DNA of 64,000 nucleotides from assembly GCA_002917075.1 (NCBI GenBank), contig NTMA01000031.1:323890-387889 (forward strand), written 5' to 3'. The stretch comes from Hawksworthiomyces lignivorus. Taxonomy: Eukaryota; Ascomycota; Sordariomycetes; Ophiostomatales; Ophiostomataceae. Of this stretch, positions 54,401-64,000 are shown piece by piece. How positions within the stretch are numbered: the first letter of the stretch is position 1; each line of letters opens with the position of its first letter. The notes beneath the pieces were generated by a model that ran no database searches, was not told the DNA's origin, and saw nothing but the letters and a program-made list of their open reading frames with translations. The position numbers were made by a program, and so were the translations under genes.

Positions 54401-56322
54401 GCATGTGCACCTGCGTCTGAGGCAGAATGAGCTGGCACCGCTGTGGCTCAGAGATGGATTTGCTAGCGGGGAGAAGTAAAAAGCAATTGATGAGAAGGAA
54501 ATACGGCAGTTATAGGAGACGAGAAGAAGGAAGGGAAGAGCTGGACAGAGACAATAGACATATTCGGTACATATAATAATCAGGATTGTTAACGATGATG
54601 TGGCTTGTAGCGACATTTGGAGAGGAAGGAAAACGCCGTGGTATGGAGTAGGTATTTAATGTTAGTCAATCGCGCTTTACGGAGTACAACACGCAGTAAT
54701 TAGTTAGCACGTTGTCAGGTAACTATTAATAGCCAATTTTCTCTCGTGAGTCTGGCCTTCTTAGACGGAAGGTGTGACCTGCATTGGCGTGCATGCGCGC
54801 GGCAAGCACGACTGGGCTCCTAAGTTAATATGCTTGTCCATAAGCCGGATTGCTCTTTTAGGCGAAAACGGCCACTTATGACACCGGGTTCTTGCACACG
54901 TGATCAGAGCAATTGCATTATGACAGAGCTGCTTGTAAGCAGATTGCAAGAAATTCTCCATGCACAAAAGCCATCTTACGCGAGATTGCTATTCGATGTA
55001 TTTCTTTGTGTGCGACGCACGTTGCACTTACTTCGTGTGTCTGCATCTCATCTTAATGACGTGTGTGCACCCCTAGGGCACATGTTCGGAGCGTACGGAG
55101 CGGGACTTCTGCGCTCTAGTCAGGAGATAATAGGTGCATGCTCGCCCTTACAATTAGGGGGCAATCTATTTTACTCGGTAGAACATCATGTGAAAACCCT
55201 ATCTTGATGCTCTTTCTTGGGATAAGCACCGCACCGAACGGCGCCGCCTCATTTCACTGATGCCTTGATTATTGACCAGTTGGTCGCGCTACGGTCCAGA
55301 AGGTCGGTCTGTTAACTTTCCTCCTTTGGAACAAATTGCACACGGCTTTTAGCTTCTGCCTTAGTGTGTTTTCGTATTCTTTTTGTAATTGACCATTGTC
55401 TTTAATTTCTCAGGTAAGCTAACTCTCCGCGCGGAAACTCTCTTTGTTTCCACATCTTTCTGTGGCGCATCACCAGATTTTTTTGGTATCCTAAGGCCTT
55501 TCTCTGCTCCTTTCTTCTCTTCCTCTTTTCTAATTCTTCCCTGTTTCTCCATCTTTCTGTGTCTCGTCTCTGGCCCGTCCCTTCAAACAAAAACAACAAG
55601 CAAAACCCCTATTTGAGGTCACCTTATCTTCCGACCCCTCACGGAAAATCCATTGGACTAATTTCTTCAATTGTATCTTCGAATCTGTCGCATTCTTTGC
55701 AGAGTTGGACAAAAAAGGTGAGAATCTTCTTTGCTATAGTTTGATTCTGCAATGCAATAGACGATTGTAAAGCGCACTGCGTTGGAGACGTCAATAAGAA
55801 GAGCATCTAGCTCCAAGGGCAGGGTCGTTCCCAGAGCACAATCCTACACGAAACAGGGAGCAGAGCTCAGCCGCCCCCCGGTCTTTCGCCAGGGTAGCAG
55901 AGCTTACCCTTTTCTAATCGCCCGTCTTCATTTCGCTTCTGCTGCTCACCTCGACTGCTCCTCTCTTCCCCTCTTCTCCCCAAGCCCGACACACATTTAC
56001 TACTCTGCGCGTGCTCCTTTTCTCTCTGCTCTGTTCCCCCAGTATACTGTCAAGCATTGAAATAGCAAATTATTCACAAAATAAGGACAACAAAAGGACA
56101 AGAAAGAAGAATCTAACCAACGTGTCTGAAGCAAGAGCTAGCCAATTCGCCGTCTCCCTCTCGCCATTCCGTCTCATCGTTACCAAGTTCGGTTTGGCAA
56201 CGCCGGTTTTCGCACACGCGCCCATCATCTCTCAATAAAGGCTCGCAACCTCAATAAAGCAGCTTCAGCAAAAGGCATTATTCTATTGACCTCCATAATA
56301 GCCCAATTCCAGACCAGTAACG
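54401..56322. promoter_or_regulatory. Intergenic: C2H2 factor 3' end and CRP1 promoter
   Basis: No supported coding frame. It contains CACGTGAT (54897-54904), a tacggag motif near 54678, and pyrimidine-rich leader sequence from about 55390 to 56040. Confidence 0.55.
54897..54904 (-). promoter_or_regulatory. RTCACGTG E-box octamer (Cbf1-type)
   Basis: CACGTGAT on the plus strand, 1.4 kb upstream of the CRP1 start and 0.5 kb past the C2H2 stop codon. Confidence 0.35.
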
Positions 56323-58681
56323 ATGGGCTCCTTTGTTTTCAAGTGGTAAGCTGCCTCTTTCTCGACCTTGCAATTCGATGGAGCTGTATCAGCCTCGAGT
56401 ATTTTGGCTGGACAGAATCGAGAGCATCGAGTGTTTCAGGAAGTGCAGCACTCTCTAGCTGCGCAAGACTAACTGTGGTTTTTCTTCAGGCCTAATGCGG
56501 GCAAAGATGTGTATGTGACTGGTACTTTCGACAACTGGTCCAAGTCTGTCCAGCTGGACAAAGTTGGCGATATCTTTGAGAAGTCGGTTGAGCTTCCGGA
56601 CGCTTCCGCTAAGATTTACTACAAGGTAAGCATATTTGATTTGGAAATTAGCATCAATTGAGCGACAACTGTCAGAACATTTAATTACAATCCCTCGTGT
56701 CCCTTTTTTTCCTTTTTTTCCCCCTCTATTTGTCTCCCATCCCTTGCCAGCCTTTGGCAACAGTGAGAGCTGGGGCTACTTTAGCCCGAGAAGCGATCTA
56801 TTACGTTTGGGCGATCAACCTCAGCTGCTGGTCTTGTGCGCCTTGCCCTGATTCCCCGATGTCATGCGGCAAACAATGACGCAAGGGCGTCAATAGGTAA
56901 AGAAGCCTGGCGGAAGCGGCGGGTTTACTAGCACATCCTACGAAAGAAGAAAAGAAAATACCTGGCGCCGGTGAGCTAGCAAGGCCAAGCGTCAACCCCT
57001 CTTCTGTCTTCCCAGGCTGCACATCACTCACGGACTCTGCTTCTTTCAGCTTGCCATGAAAGAAGGATATCATTCTCCCCTGTCTTGCAATTATTGGTTT
57101 TAATTGTTGTACCTACCATCCCAAACTGTGACTCGTTTTGTGTATATACTGCCCACCCCCCTCCCCTCCTCTTCGCCTTATTCTTGACCTCTGTCCCTTT
57201 CTATATTGCTTCAAAAAACGTGCTCTGTTTTCACATTTTACCATCCAGTGCACTTACAGTTTCTCCTTTCCCTATAGTTTGTTGTGGACGGCGAATGGTT
57301 GACCGACGACGCTGCTCCTAAAGAAAAGGACGGAGATGGTATCGATAACAACGTCCTGACTCCCGAAGACATTATTAAGACTGCACCTGCGACTGCTGCC
57401 ATTCTGAGCTCCGTCGCACCGGAGTCTACCACTGCTCAACTCGTAAAGGACGTTCCTCTTGAGGAGAAGAAGGAAGCCACGGTTGAGGAGGACAAACCTG
57501 AAGAGCCTGCAAAACCTGAAGAGCCCGCAAAGCCAGAAGAGACATCTACTGCTTCCGACGCTGCTGCTCCTATTGCTGTTGCTGCTAGTGGAGTTGCTGT
57601 CGCTGGTGCCGCCGCTGTCGCTGCTGTTAAGTCTGACGCTGACGAGACGAAAATGTCGGACAAACCCGAGGATGTCCCCGGCACGTTCCCTGAGACGCCT
57701 GCCAGCGACTTGAACAAGGAGGTCAAGCTGATCAACCCCTTACCAGCTGCGCCTGGTGGTGTTAATCCGGTCAAGCTGGCTCCGGGAGAAGAGATCCCCG
57801 AGTCTCTGAAAACTGGAGACATCAATGCCAACGTAAAGCTTGATCCCGAGTCCTATGAAAAGGCCGACGCCGCCATCGCTGGCGATTTTTCTTCTACCCA
57901 GCTTTCCCCTGTCTCCAACAACATGATTCCCGAATCCAGCCTTCCTATTGTAGGTAGCAATGACGTCACGATCAACTCTGTTGCTCCAACGTCCACCACC
58001 GCCGCTCTTGCCGGCGCAGTGCCGCTCGAGAAAGCCAAAGCGGCCGTGACGAGCGAAGTGCCCGGGGTCGTAAAAGAAAGCCAGAAGGAGGCTGGCGTCT
58101 CCCCCGAAGCCAGCGCTATTCCGGAAGAGGTGAAGGAGAAGGAGCAGGTCGAGGAAGAACTACTAAAGAAGGTCCCTGAGGCTCCTGTCACCTCTGATGG
58201 CACAGCTGAAGGCGCGGCTTCGGCTGCTGCTGCCACTTCCACTGCGGTGGAGGATAAGGCGGTGGAGCAGCCGGTGCCGGCTGAGGTGCCAGCCGAGGTG
58301 AAGGAATCCATCCAAGAGGCGGGTGCAAGTCCCGAGGCCGCTGCTAACACGGCGGCTGTGGAGGAGAAGAAGGCGGTGGAGGCTGAATTGCTCAAGAAGG
58401 CTGAACCTGAGGAGTCCTCTTCTGCTCCGGCTGCTGAAGTGAATGGCAAAGACGCTGCTCCCGCACCTGTCACGGATACTGGTGCTCCCGCTTCCGCTCC
58501 TGCCCCCGCTGCTGCTGCCGGCCCGGCCGCTGCAGAGACCCCGGCCGCTCCATCGAAGCTTGCTGCTGCAACGCCAGCTGCCAAGGCTCCGAGTCAAGCA
58601 ACAGCCGAGAAGAAGAAGAAGCACCGTATAAGCGGCTTCTTCCACAAAATCTTTGACAAGAAGGATGGCGACAAGAAATAA
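56323..58681 (+). CDS. CRP1: Crp1/Mdg1-like protein with AMPK-type glycogen-binding domain
   Basis: Three exons: 56323-56345, 56490-56625 and 57278-58681, giving 520 residues. Exon 1 is 23 nt (MGSFVFKW). Residues 1 to about 80 form the AMPK-type CBM48-like domain: WPNAGKDVYVTGTFDNWSKS, then KIYYKFVVDGEWLTDD, with the conserved Trp and Lys positions. Yeast Crp1 was described as a cruciform-DNA-binding protein and Mdg1 as a pheromone-pathway suppressor. The rest is Ala/Glu/Pro-rich and disordered, and contains two diverged internal repeats (SVAPxSTTAxL at two sites and VKESxxEAGxSPEA...ELLKK at two sites). The C-terminus is a basic tail (KKKKHRISGFFHKIFDKKDG). The second intron is 652 bp, long for this genome, but the protein reads continuously across it, so no exon is missing. 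Confidence 0.92.
56626..57277 (+). other. Unusually long intron (652 bp) in CRP1
   Basis: Donor gtaagc after KIYYK and acceptor ccctatag before FVVDG. The intron is 5 to 10 times longer than most introns here and carries a C/T-rich segment near 57145-57210 that could serve as an internal promoter or leader. Confidence 0.75.
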
Positions 58682-60191
58682 ATGGAGTGACAGCTATGCC
58701 GCGTGTCCGCAGCTCTTGCTTGCTCGTTTTTACAGCCCCATTTATGTTTTCTCCAGAGGTTCTTACTTTTTCGCTCCCCTGTGCGATATACATAACCTTG
58801 CCAGGGTGACCTCTGTTTCTGTCATGCTATTTCAACGGCCCCGTCTATTTGACAGTTATGATTTTGTGTTTTCTTGCTTTATCCCCACCCGTTTGGTGTC
58901 CGCAGCAAAGTTATCTGATTTCAATACCTCAAGGTGGAAGGGAGAACGACACGTTTGTCCTTTAGCCGCAACAACGCATCGACTTGCAACGCCGTTGTTC
59001 ATTGTTGCTTGATTTCGTTTATTGGCTGCATTGTATCACTGTTTCGCTGTGTTCTTGGTGCTTTGCTTTGGTTACTATTTTGGTTTCTTTTAATATTGAT
59101 TCCCCAGAGTGTCTTTCCGTTGCAACTTTGGTTCATTACGTGGAGGCAATAATTAATGAAAGGGGCCAAAGCACGATCAAGAAGTTGCTATCCTAAAAGG
59201 TCGAAGACATAAAATTTGTTAGATTGGTGGGTAAACCGGAATCAAACATAATGCTCTCGTCTCTTATAGTCTTATAATGTAGGTAAATACAGTATTTATT
59301 GAGGCTATTCTAACTTCAAGTTTAGAGCATTTTATAAGGGCTGCATGTGCTCAGGCTTTCTTTTGGGGGGGGGGGTTTGCAAGGCTACTGCCACTGACGG
59401 GAGGTACTGGTCCTGTCTGGTAGACCAGTGAGGTCATCTCCCGCAGAATCACGTGAACCCATGCCCACATCTGCGTGGTGCGCCTTTCGATTTCTGATGC
59501 ATCTTGTTTTGCCCCGCCTTTTCCCTATGACTCCCCCAGTGGCCTCCCTGAGCTCATTCGTCCATTGCCTCTTCCCTCTCTCTCCTCCTTTGTAATATCT
59601 TTAGTCGTGATACCCGATCTCTCGTCCTTCCCCTCACCCTTCTCTCATTTGCTTCCTCAAGTCCCGTCCTTTCCAGCTCCATCCTGGAGGGACTTCCTCA
59701 TCTTATCATTTCGACTCTCAATTTTCCTTATTCTCATCGCTCGTCTGTGGTCTGAATCGAAACCCGCTGTCACTTTTCCTGCCATTCGTTTGAATCTTTC
59801 TCGCAGTCGGAAAGACAGGACCGTCCTCGGGTGATGGTGACGATGACGCAGCACGCAGTGGTGGAATAGGAAAATTGATTCTCAAAACATCGTCGCGCAG
59901 AAAGGGACGACTATTCTCGGAGGCTTTAGTGGCAGCAAAGTCAGATAGACAGCCTGCGAGCAATTGGTGCCTTTCAAGTCACGCCTTCTCTCGCTCTTCT
60001 TCCGCCTGCGCTTCTCGATTTTTCCATTTGCCACGCCGTGTCGGCAGGCTCGCAGCTTTGAAAGTTCTCTCTCTTCGTGTATTTCTCCTGTTTTTTATCT
60101 TCTAGTTTCAATTTCAGTTTCTCCTTCTCTTCTTTTCCCTTTCCCTCCTTTCAGTTTCAATTCAGCCTTTGTTTTTCTTTCTTCGAAAAAG
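58682..60191. promoter_or_regulatory. Intergenic: CRP1 3' end and RING-gene promoter and leader
   Basis: No gene is supported. It contains a 10-G run (59365-59374), ATCACGTG at 59448-59455, and a CT-rich leader from 59500. The long open frame that enters the RING gene from 59964 has no ATG before 60192 and is leader sequence. Confidence 0.55.
59448..59455 (+). promoter_or_regulatory. RTCACGTG E-box octamer (Cbf1-type)
   Basis: ATCACGTG, 740 bp upstream of the RING gene start. Confidence 0.4.
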
Positions 60192-62519
60192 ATGAGCTTG
60201 CCACCCTCCAACCTAGGCAAGTCCTTGTCCTCTCCTCCGCCGCAGTCCCACTCTCCCGTCGCTTCGACACCGGCGTTAACGCCCAACTTTGATCATTCTA
60301 CCCGCCGTCAGATCCAGCAGTCTGGCGCGCCGGTTTCGAGCTCGACAGCTGCACCCCGGAAGGGCCAGGCTTCACGCAAGCAGCACCGCAACCAGAAACG
60401 GCCTGCGGTGGGAGGCAACGGTGGTGGACGATACCACAACAACTTCCAGTTCGACGACGAAGATGCCATGGCTGAAATTAGGGCTCTACGGAATGCTTCC
60501 AGCCGGCGCGGCCAGACGTCGATAACTCATCTTCTCAATTACGCCGCGCCCTCGCGAGCATATCTCGAGCATGCCTATCGCCCCTACAGCTCTGGACATC
60601 ATTCTTATCGCTCTCAGCACCACAACAGCGCCGTTGATAAGGCTCGATTCGTTCATGCCAATTATCGTTTTGTCGTATCACCAACAGGCAACTATGCCGC
60701 CCAAGCGACCGACGCCGACGAATATCTCGACTGGGGGGATGTCTTGCAGGTGGTCGCTTCAGCACAATCACAGAGTACATCATGTCCTATATGCTTATCA
60801 GAACCTGTGGCACCACGCATGGCCAAATGTGGTCATATCTTCTGCCTTCCCTGCCTGATTCGCTTTATGCATGCTAGCACCGATGCCGATGAGCCAACAA
60901 ACCTCCGTGTCCGCAACACCGGCAACCTTCCAACGAGCAACAGCAACGCGCACGGCAACGCAGGTGGAGGGGGGACCGGTAACAGCGAAAAAAAGGCTAA
61001 ATGGAAAAAATGCCCAATTTGCGAGGAGAGCATCTACTTGGCAGAGGTTCGTCCAGTGCGGTTCTATGCGGGTCAGGAGAGCCCTCTACCGCGGCCCGGC
61101 GAAGATGTGGTGCTCCGCCTTATGACGCGGCACGCCAACTCCACGATAGCATTACCGCGCGAAAGTGGCGCGGATATCTTGAATGCTGGCATGGCAAAGG
61201 AAAATGATGGCGCCGGCGGCATTCCTTGGCACTTTGCAGCTAACGTTCTGGATTACTCGCGCATCATGAAGGGCACTGGCGACTACATGGTGGAGCAATT
61301 TGACCGAGAATTAGAAGAACTTGCCAGCCAAGAAAAGGAGGACGAGCTTCTTTTCCACGAAGACGGCGAGTGGACGCAGCGTGCCATGAGGGCGGTACGA
61401 ACGGCGCAAGATAAGGCACGGGAGCTTGGCGGCCTGGAGGTGGCTTTGCTTGATACGACCAACACCTACAGCCAAGGAGGAGGCGGCAACAGGACAAGCA
61501 AACTGCCAGTGGGGGCAGACCCAGTTTCTTTGGCGCCTACAGCACCCCGAGCACCGCAGCCAAAGCTTGATGATCAACACTCACATCAGGCAGCCTCGCT
61601 CCAACAAGATTTTTTCTTCTACATGTCTCCCCCGCATCTCTATTTATCGCCGCTGGACATCCGTATTCTCAAGACCAAGTATGGTTCCTTTTCGGCCTTT
61701 CCCTCGACCCTCCTTCCTCGTGTCGAACATTTGTCGGAAGGTCATGTCGTAGACGACGCCCTGCGCCGTCGCGCAAAATACTTAGGCCACCTTCCACTAG
61801 GCTGTGTGGTGTCGTTTTTGGAGTGCGACTGGACCGATATTGTGCCCGCCGAGACGCTAGCGACATTCGCGAATGACATTGAACGTCGCCGCAAGCGCAA
61901 CCATGACAAGGCTGCCCAGGAGGAGCGAGAGCGGCTGCAAGCGGAGCGACTTGAGGCGGCTGCCATGCACCGAGGTTCTCGGCGCATCGCCGGTGGGGGA
62001 AGTGGCGTATCAAATGACAACGACTTTGGCAGTGGTGGTGATAGAGATTACGGTTTCAGCCAAGCGGTGGATATCAACGACTTCCAGCCTTTAGGCCACC
62101 AAGACCCAGCCCTAATGTCATCGTCGGCTTCGCCGCCCAACCCGCGGACGGGTTTTACACATCTGGCCTCTATGTCGACAACTCCGCCGTCCGCTGCAGG
62201 ACCATCAGGTCGCACCGTCTGGGGCACACCGGCCGTACCGGCGTCACCCAGCTTGCAAGCCTTTCAGCAGAACCAACATAATACTGATGTCGATGACGGC
62301 TGGCTCAAGGACGAGCAGGTGCTCGGATCATTGCTGGTGGGCGGAGGTAGCGGCGGCGACGCTGATTTGGCTGCGCAGATGGAGGCTTTAGGTGTCGAGG
62401 GACCCGCCACAGCCGACGAAGCAACGGCAAACACAGCAGGAGGCAGTGCGGCTTCGAAGAAGAAGAAGAAGAAGCAAAAGATCACGCTTATGAGCACTGG
62501 CGGACGCAGAGGTAATTGA
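60192..62519 (+). CDS. MAG2: RING-finger E3 ubiquitin ligase, RNF10/Mag2 type
   Basis: Intronless, 775 residues. The C3HC4 RING starts near residue 198 (CPICLSEPVAPRMAKCGHIFCLPCLIRFMHA) and closes near 274-277 with KKCPICEES; about 40 low-complexity residues are inserted before the last Cys pair. After the RING the RNF10 family runs appear: VRPVRFYAGQESPLPRPGEDVVLRLMTRHANSTIALP and, near 475-530, FFYMSPPHLYLSPLDIRILKTKYGSF. Family knowledge: human RNF10 and yeast Mag2 ubiquitylate 40S proteins such as uS3 when initiating or non-functional ribosomes stall, so the expected role is 40S quality control in the cytosol. The start is ATG 60192, the first in frame; the frame upstream is CT-rich leader. 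The C-terminus ends in a lysine cluster (KKKKKKQKITLM). Confidence 0.9.
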   Translation: MSLPPSNLGKSLSSPPPQSHSPVASTPALTPNFDHSTRRQIQQSGAPVSSSTAAPRKGQASRKQHRNQKRPAVGGNGGGRYHNNFQFDDEDAMAEIRALRNASSRRGQTSITHLLNYAAPSRAYLEHAYRPYSSGHHSYRSQHHNSAVDKARFVHANYRFVVSPTGNYAAQATDADEYLDWGDVLQVVASAQSQSTSCPICLSEPVAPRMAKCGHIFCLPCLIRFMHASTDADEPTNLRVRNTGNLPTSNSNAHGNAGGGGTGNSEKKAKWKKCPICEESIYLAEVRPVRFYAGQESPLPRPGEDVVLRLMTRHANSTIALPRESGADILNAGMAKENDGAGGIPWHFAANVLDYSRIMKGTGDYMVEQFDRELEELASQEKEDELLFHEDGEWTQRAMRAVRTAQDKARELGGLEVALLDTTNTYSQGGGGNRTSKLPVGADPVSLAPTAPRAPQPKLDDQHSHQAASLQQDFFFYMSPPHLYLSPLDIRILKTKYGSFSAFPSTLLPRVEHLSEGHVVDDALRRRAKYLGHLPLGCVVSFLECDWTDIVPAETLATFANDIERRRKRNHDKAAQEERERLQAERLEAAAMHRGSRRIAGGGSGVSNDNDFGSGGDRDYGFSQAVDINDFQPLGHQDPALMSSSASPPNPRTGFTHLASMSTTPPSAAGPSGRTVWGTPAVPASPSLQAFQQNQHNTDVDDGWLKDEQVLGSLLVGGGSGGDADLAAQMEALGVEGPATADEATANTAGGSAASKKKKKKQKITLMSTGGRRGN

Positions 62520-63183
62520 ACGTGCCATTTGCGACTCCATCCATTTCAGGTCCAGATGGCGCAACATAACGAGAGGTCTTTTCCGGCGGTGTACCTGTGT
62601 CTTCTGTTGCATTTTCTTATAATTCTTCATGTAATATTCACGTCATTATCTTGAACATATATTAGTGTTTGTTCCAAGCGAGATTTCGAATTATTTCAAT
62701 CATACAGTATTGGTGGTGGTGCTGTCACCACTCTCAGTTTCAGACGAAGGCCTAGATCTTAATTACAACGCATAGGAGAGTTGCCTTTTATTGCTGTGAT
62801 TTCTGCGACTATACTAGACACTGAATCCGACGAATCACCTTGCTGAAACTCCTCTGCGTATACTCTCCTGGATCATCAGCGACGAAGACTAAAAAAAAAA
62901 ATCAAAAGCCACTTTTATCGTTTGTAAAGATTTATCGAGTTGTTACTCTGAAGCCCAGAGAAAAAAGTCTTGCCTCCTTTTTTTTTGTGCACATCCCGCC
63001 CATTACAACAATACTTTTCAGTGATAAAAAAACAAATATGGGATAGAAAAGACATGAAGAGAACTGGAAAAGAAATATAATCATAATAGCAGGCCAGGCT
63101 TTTACAAATTTATATGCATACTACTTAAAAGAAAATAAAGGGAAAAAAGAAGCAAAGGGACTAAAGCAGCAGAGATAAGCAAA
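62520..63183. other. Convergent intergenic region
   Basis: AT-rich 3' flanks of the RING gene and the right-edge gene. No supported coding frame. Confidence 0.55.
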
Positions 63184-63930
63184 TCAAGCTGCTTGTACTG
63201 CTCGCCTCAGATTTGCCGCAGAAGAAATGCGGCGAGCGCGATTCCTGTCGTTGTCATCGTTGTCGTTGTCGCCGCTGCCGCTGCCGGACGGTTGCCTGTC
63301 CTCGCTTTCTTCCGACTCGTCGTCGCTCACGTGCCGCGACTGCGAGTCCCGGCCGCGTCTCCGGCTCTTGGTCATCTAGGGTAGAATGTCAGCATCGGCC
63401 AGGTGCTCAAAAAGAAAGACGACAGAGGTACTGCTAGGTGGAATTAAAAAAAATTGGAGGGAAAAGAGGAAAAGTGCATACCCAAGACCGAACGCCGCCG
63501 ATCAGGCCAAGGGCGTAGCCCGCCACAAAATCGTTGGTGCTGCCCACAGGCGACTTGGGCGTCGAGGTCTGCCCGTGGAGGTTGGGCGTCGAGGCGCTGT
63601 TGAGGTTGCCGTTGGTGCCGATGACCGCAGTCGGGCTCGACGGCGGCAGGTCGTTCGCCGTCAGATACGACGCCGACGGCGACGTCAGATGCAGGGACGG
63701 CCGCGGGGCCGGGCTCTGGGGCCGGCTGGACGGCCAGAACTGGCGCAGCTCTTTGCTCAGCTCCTGGCCCGTGGTGGTCCAGTTGGCGCGGATGTTGTCG
63801 CGCAGGTCCTGGACGTGGCGCTTGAGCTCGAGCTCGTTCTTCTTGAGCCAGCTGACGTTGAGCTCCTGCCGCGAGGTGCCGCGCTTAAGCTGGCGGGCAA
63901 TGTACTTCTCGTAGTCCCGAACGATTCTGT
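63184..63930 (-). CDS. Partial conserved-looking protein, C-terminal part (5' end outside window)
   Basis: Two exons on the minus strand, 63482-63930 and 63184-63375, joined in phase 0 across a 106-bp intron (gtatgc...ctag). A further intron ends at 63931, with a tactaac branch site, so the upstream exon lies outside the window. About 212 residues are visible. The first about 75 are strongly helical and charged (DRIVRDYEKYIARQLKRG, SWLKKNELELKRHVQDLRDN), compatible with a coiled coil or scaffold. Then comes a Ser/Pro/Thr-rich linker, a short hydrophobic stretch FVAGYALGLIGGV and an Arg/Ser/Asp-rich tail. I do not recognise the family. Codon use is GC3-rich as in MYG1 and Cyp40, which supports a real, well-expressed gene. 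Confidence 0.8.
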
Positions 63931-64000
63931 CTATGCGTTAGTAGGCGCGATGCAGACTGTACTGTGCCGGTGGGCACCGCATGGTGTCTTCCCAACACAC

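Noticed and set aside
57853..58584. 243-codon antisense frame in CRP1
   Set aside because: Ala/Ser-rich mirror of the low-complexity tail; no start context or motif of its own.
59964..60191. 76-residue N-terminal extension of the RING protein
   Set aside because: It starts at a TTG codon, has no ATG, and is CT-rich leader sequence giving Ser/Phe/Leu-rich translation.

Overview
The window is chromosomal DNA of a filamentous ascomycete (Pezizomycotina). The evidence is eukaryotic gene structure: short introns (mostly 50-150 bp) with GTRNGT donors, CTAAC-type branch sites and YAG acceptors. The gene set is also fungal-type: Iec3 of INO80, Crp1, endosulfine Igo1, a very large Spo14-type phospholipase D, and an intron-containing gamma-tubulin gene. 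I cannot name the genus. I see no intact transposon, virus, CRISPR array or secondary-metabolite cluster.

Layout, left to right: (1) a partial low-complexity protein running off the left edge (-), a cyclophilin-40 (-) and D-aminoacyl-tRNA deacylase (-), then CCR4-NOT subunit Not3/5 (+). (2) A 4.7 kb gene-free stretch, a two-finger C2H2 protein (+), two tandem intron-containing tRNA-Thr(CGT) genes (+) and a 4 kb decayed tract with two protein-like relics. (3) Mitochondrial/cytosolic NADP-isocitrate dehydrogenase (+), the INO80 subunit Iec3 (-), a MYG1 exonuclease (+) and endosulfine Igo1 (-). (4) An unassigned 847-residue protein with an eIF4E-binding-like motif (+), gamma-tubulin (-) and phospholipase D (+). 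(5) A 6.6 kb gene-free stretch, a second C2H2 factor (+), Crp1 (+), an RNF10/Mag2-type RING protein (+) and a partial gene at the right edge (-).

The genes are single-copy housekeeping and regulatory functions, not an operon or cluster. Common themes are control of mRNA and translation (Not3/5, Igo1, the eIF4E-binder candidate, RNF10/Mag2, DTD), chromatin (Iec3), the cytoskeleton (gamma-tubulin) and membrane signalling (PLD). Most genes had to be assembled from several exons, and several coding exons are only 7-26 nt long.

The observations most worth following are the 847-aa protein with a 4E-T-like YTRQELL motif, the 308-bp tRNA-Thr duplication whose introns diverged while the mature tRNA stayed nearly identical, a final PLD intron whose donor overlaps an in-frame stop, the recurrence of the RTCACGTG octamer in intergenic regions, long alanine tracts in four unrelated proteins, and frameshifted or stop-containing relics at 17-18 kb. 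Nothing in the window clearly amounts to a wholly new multi-gene system.
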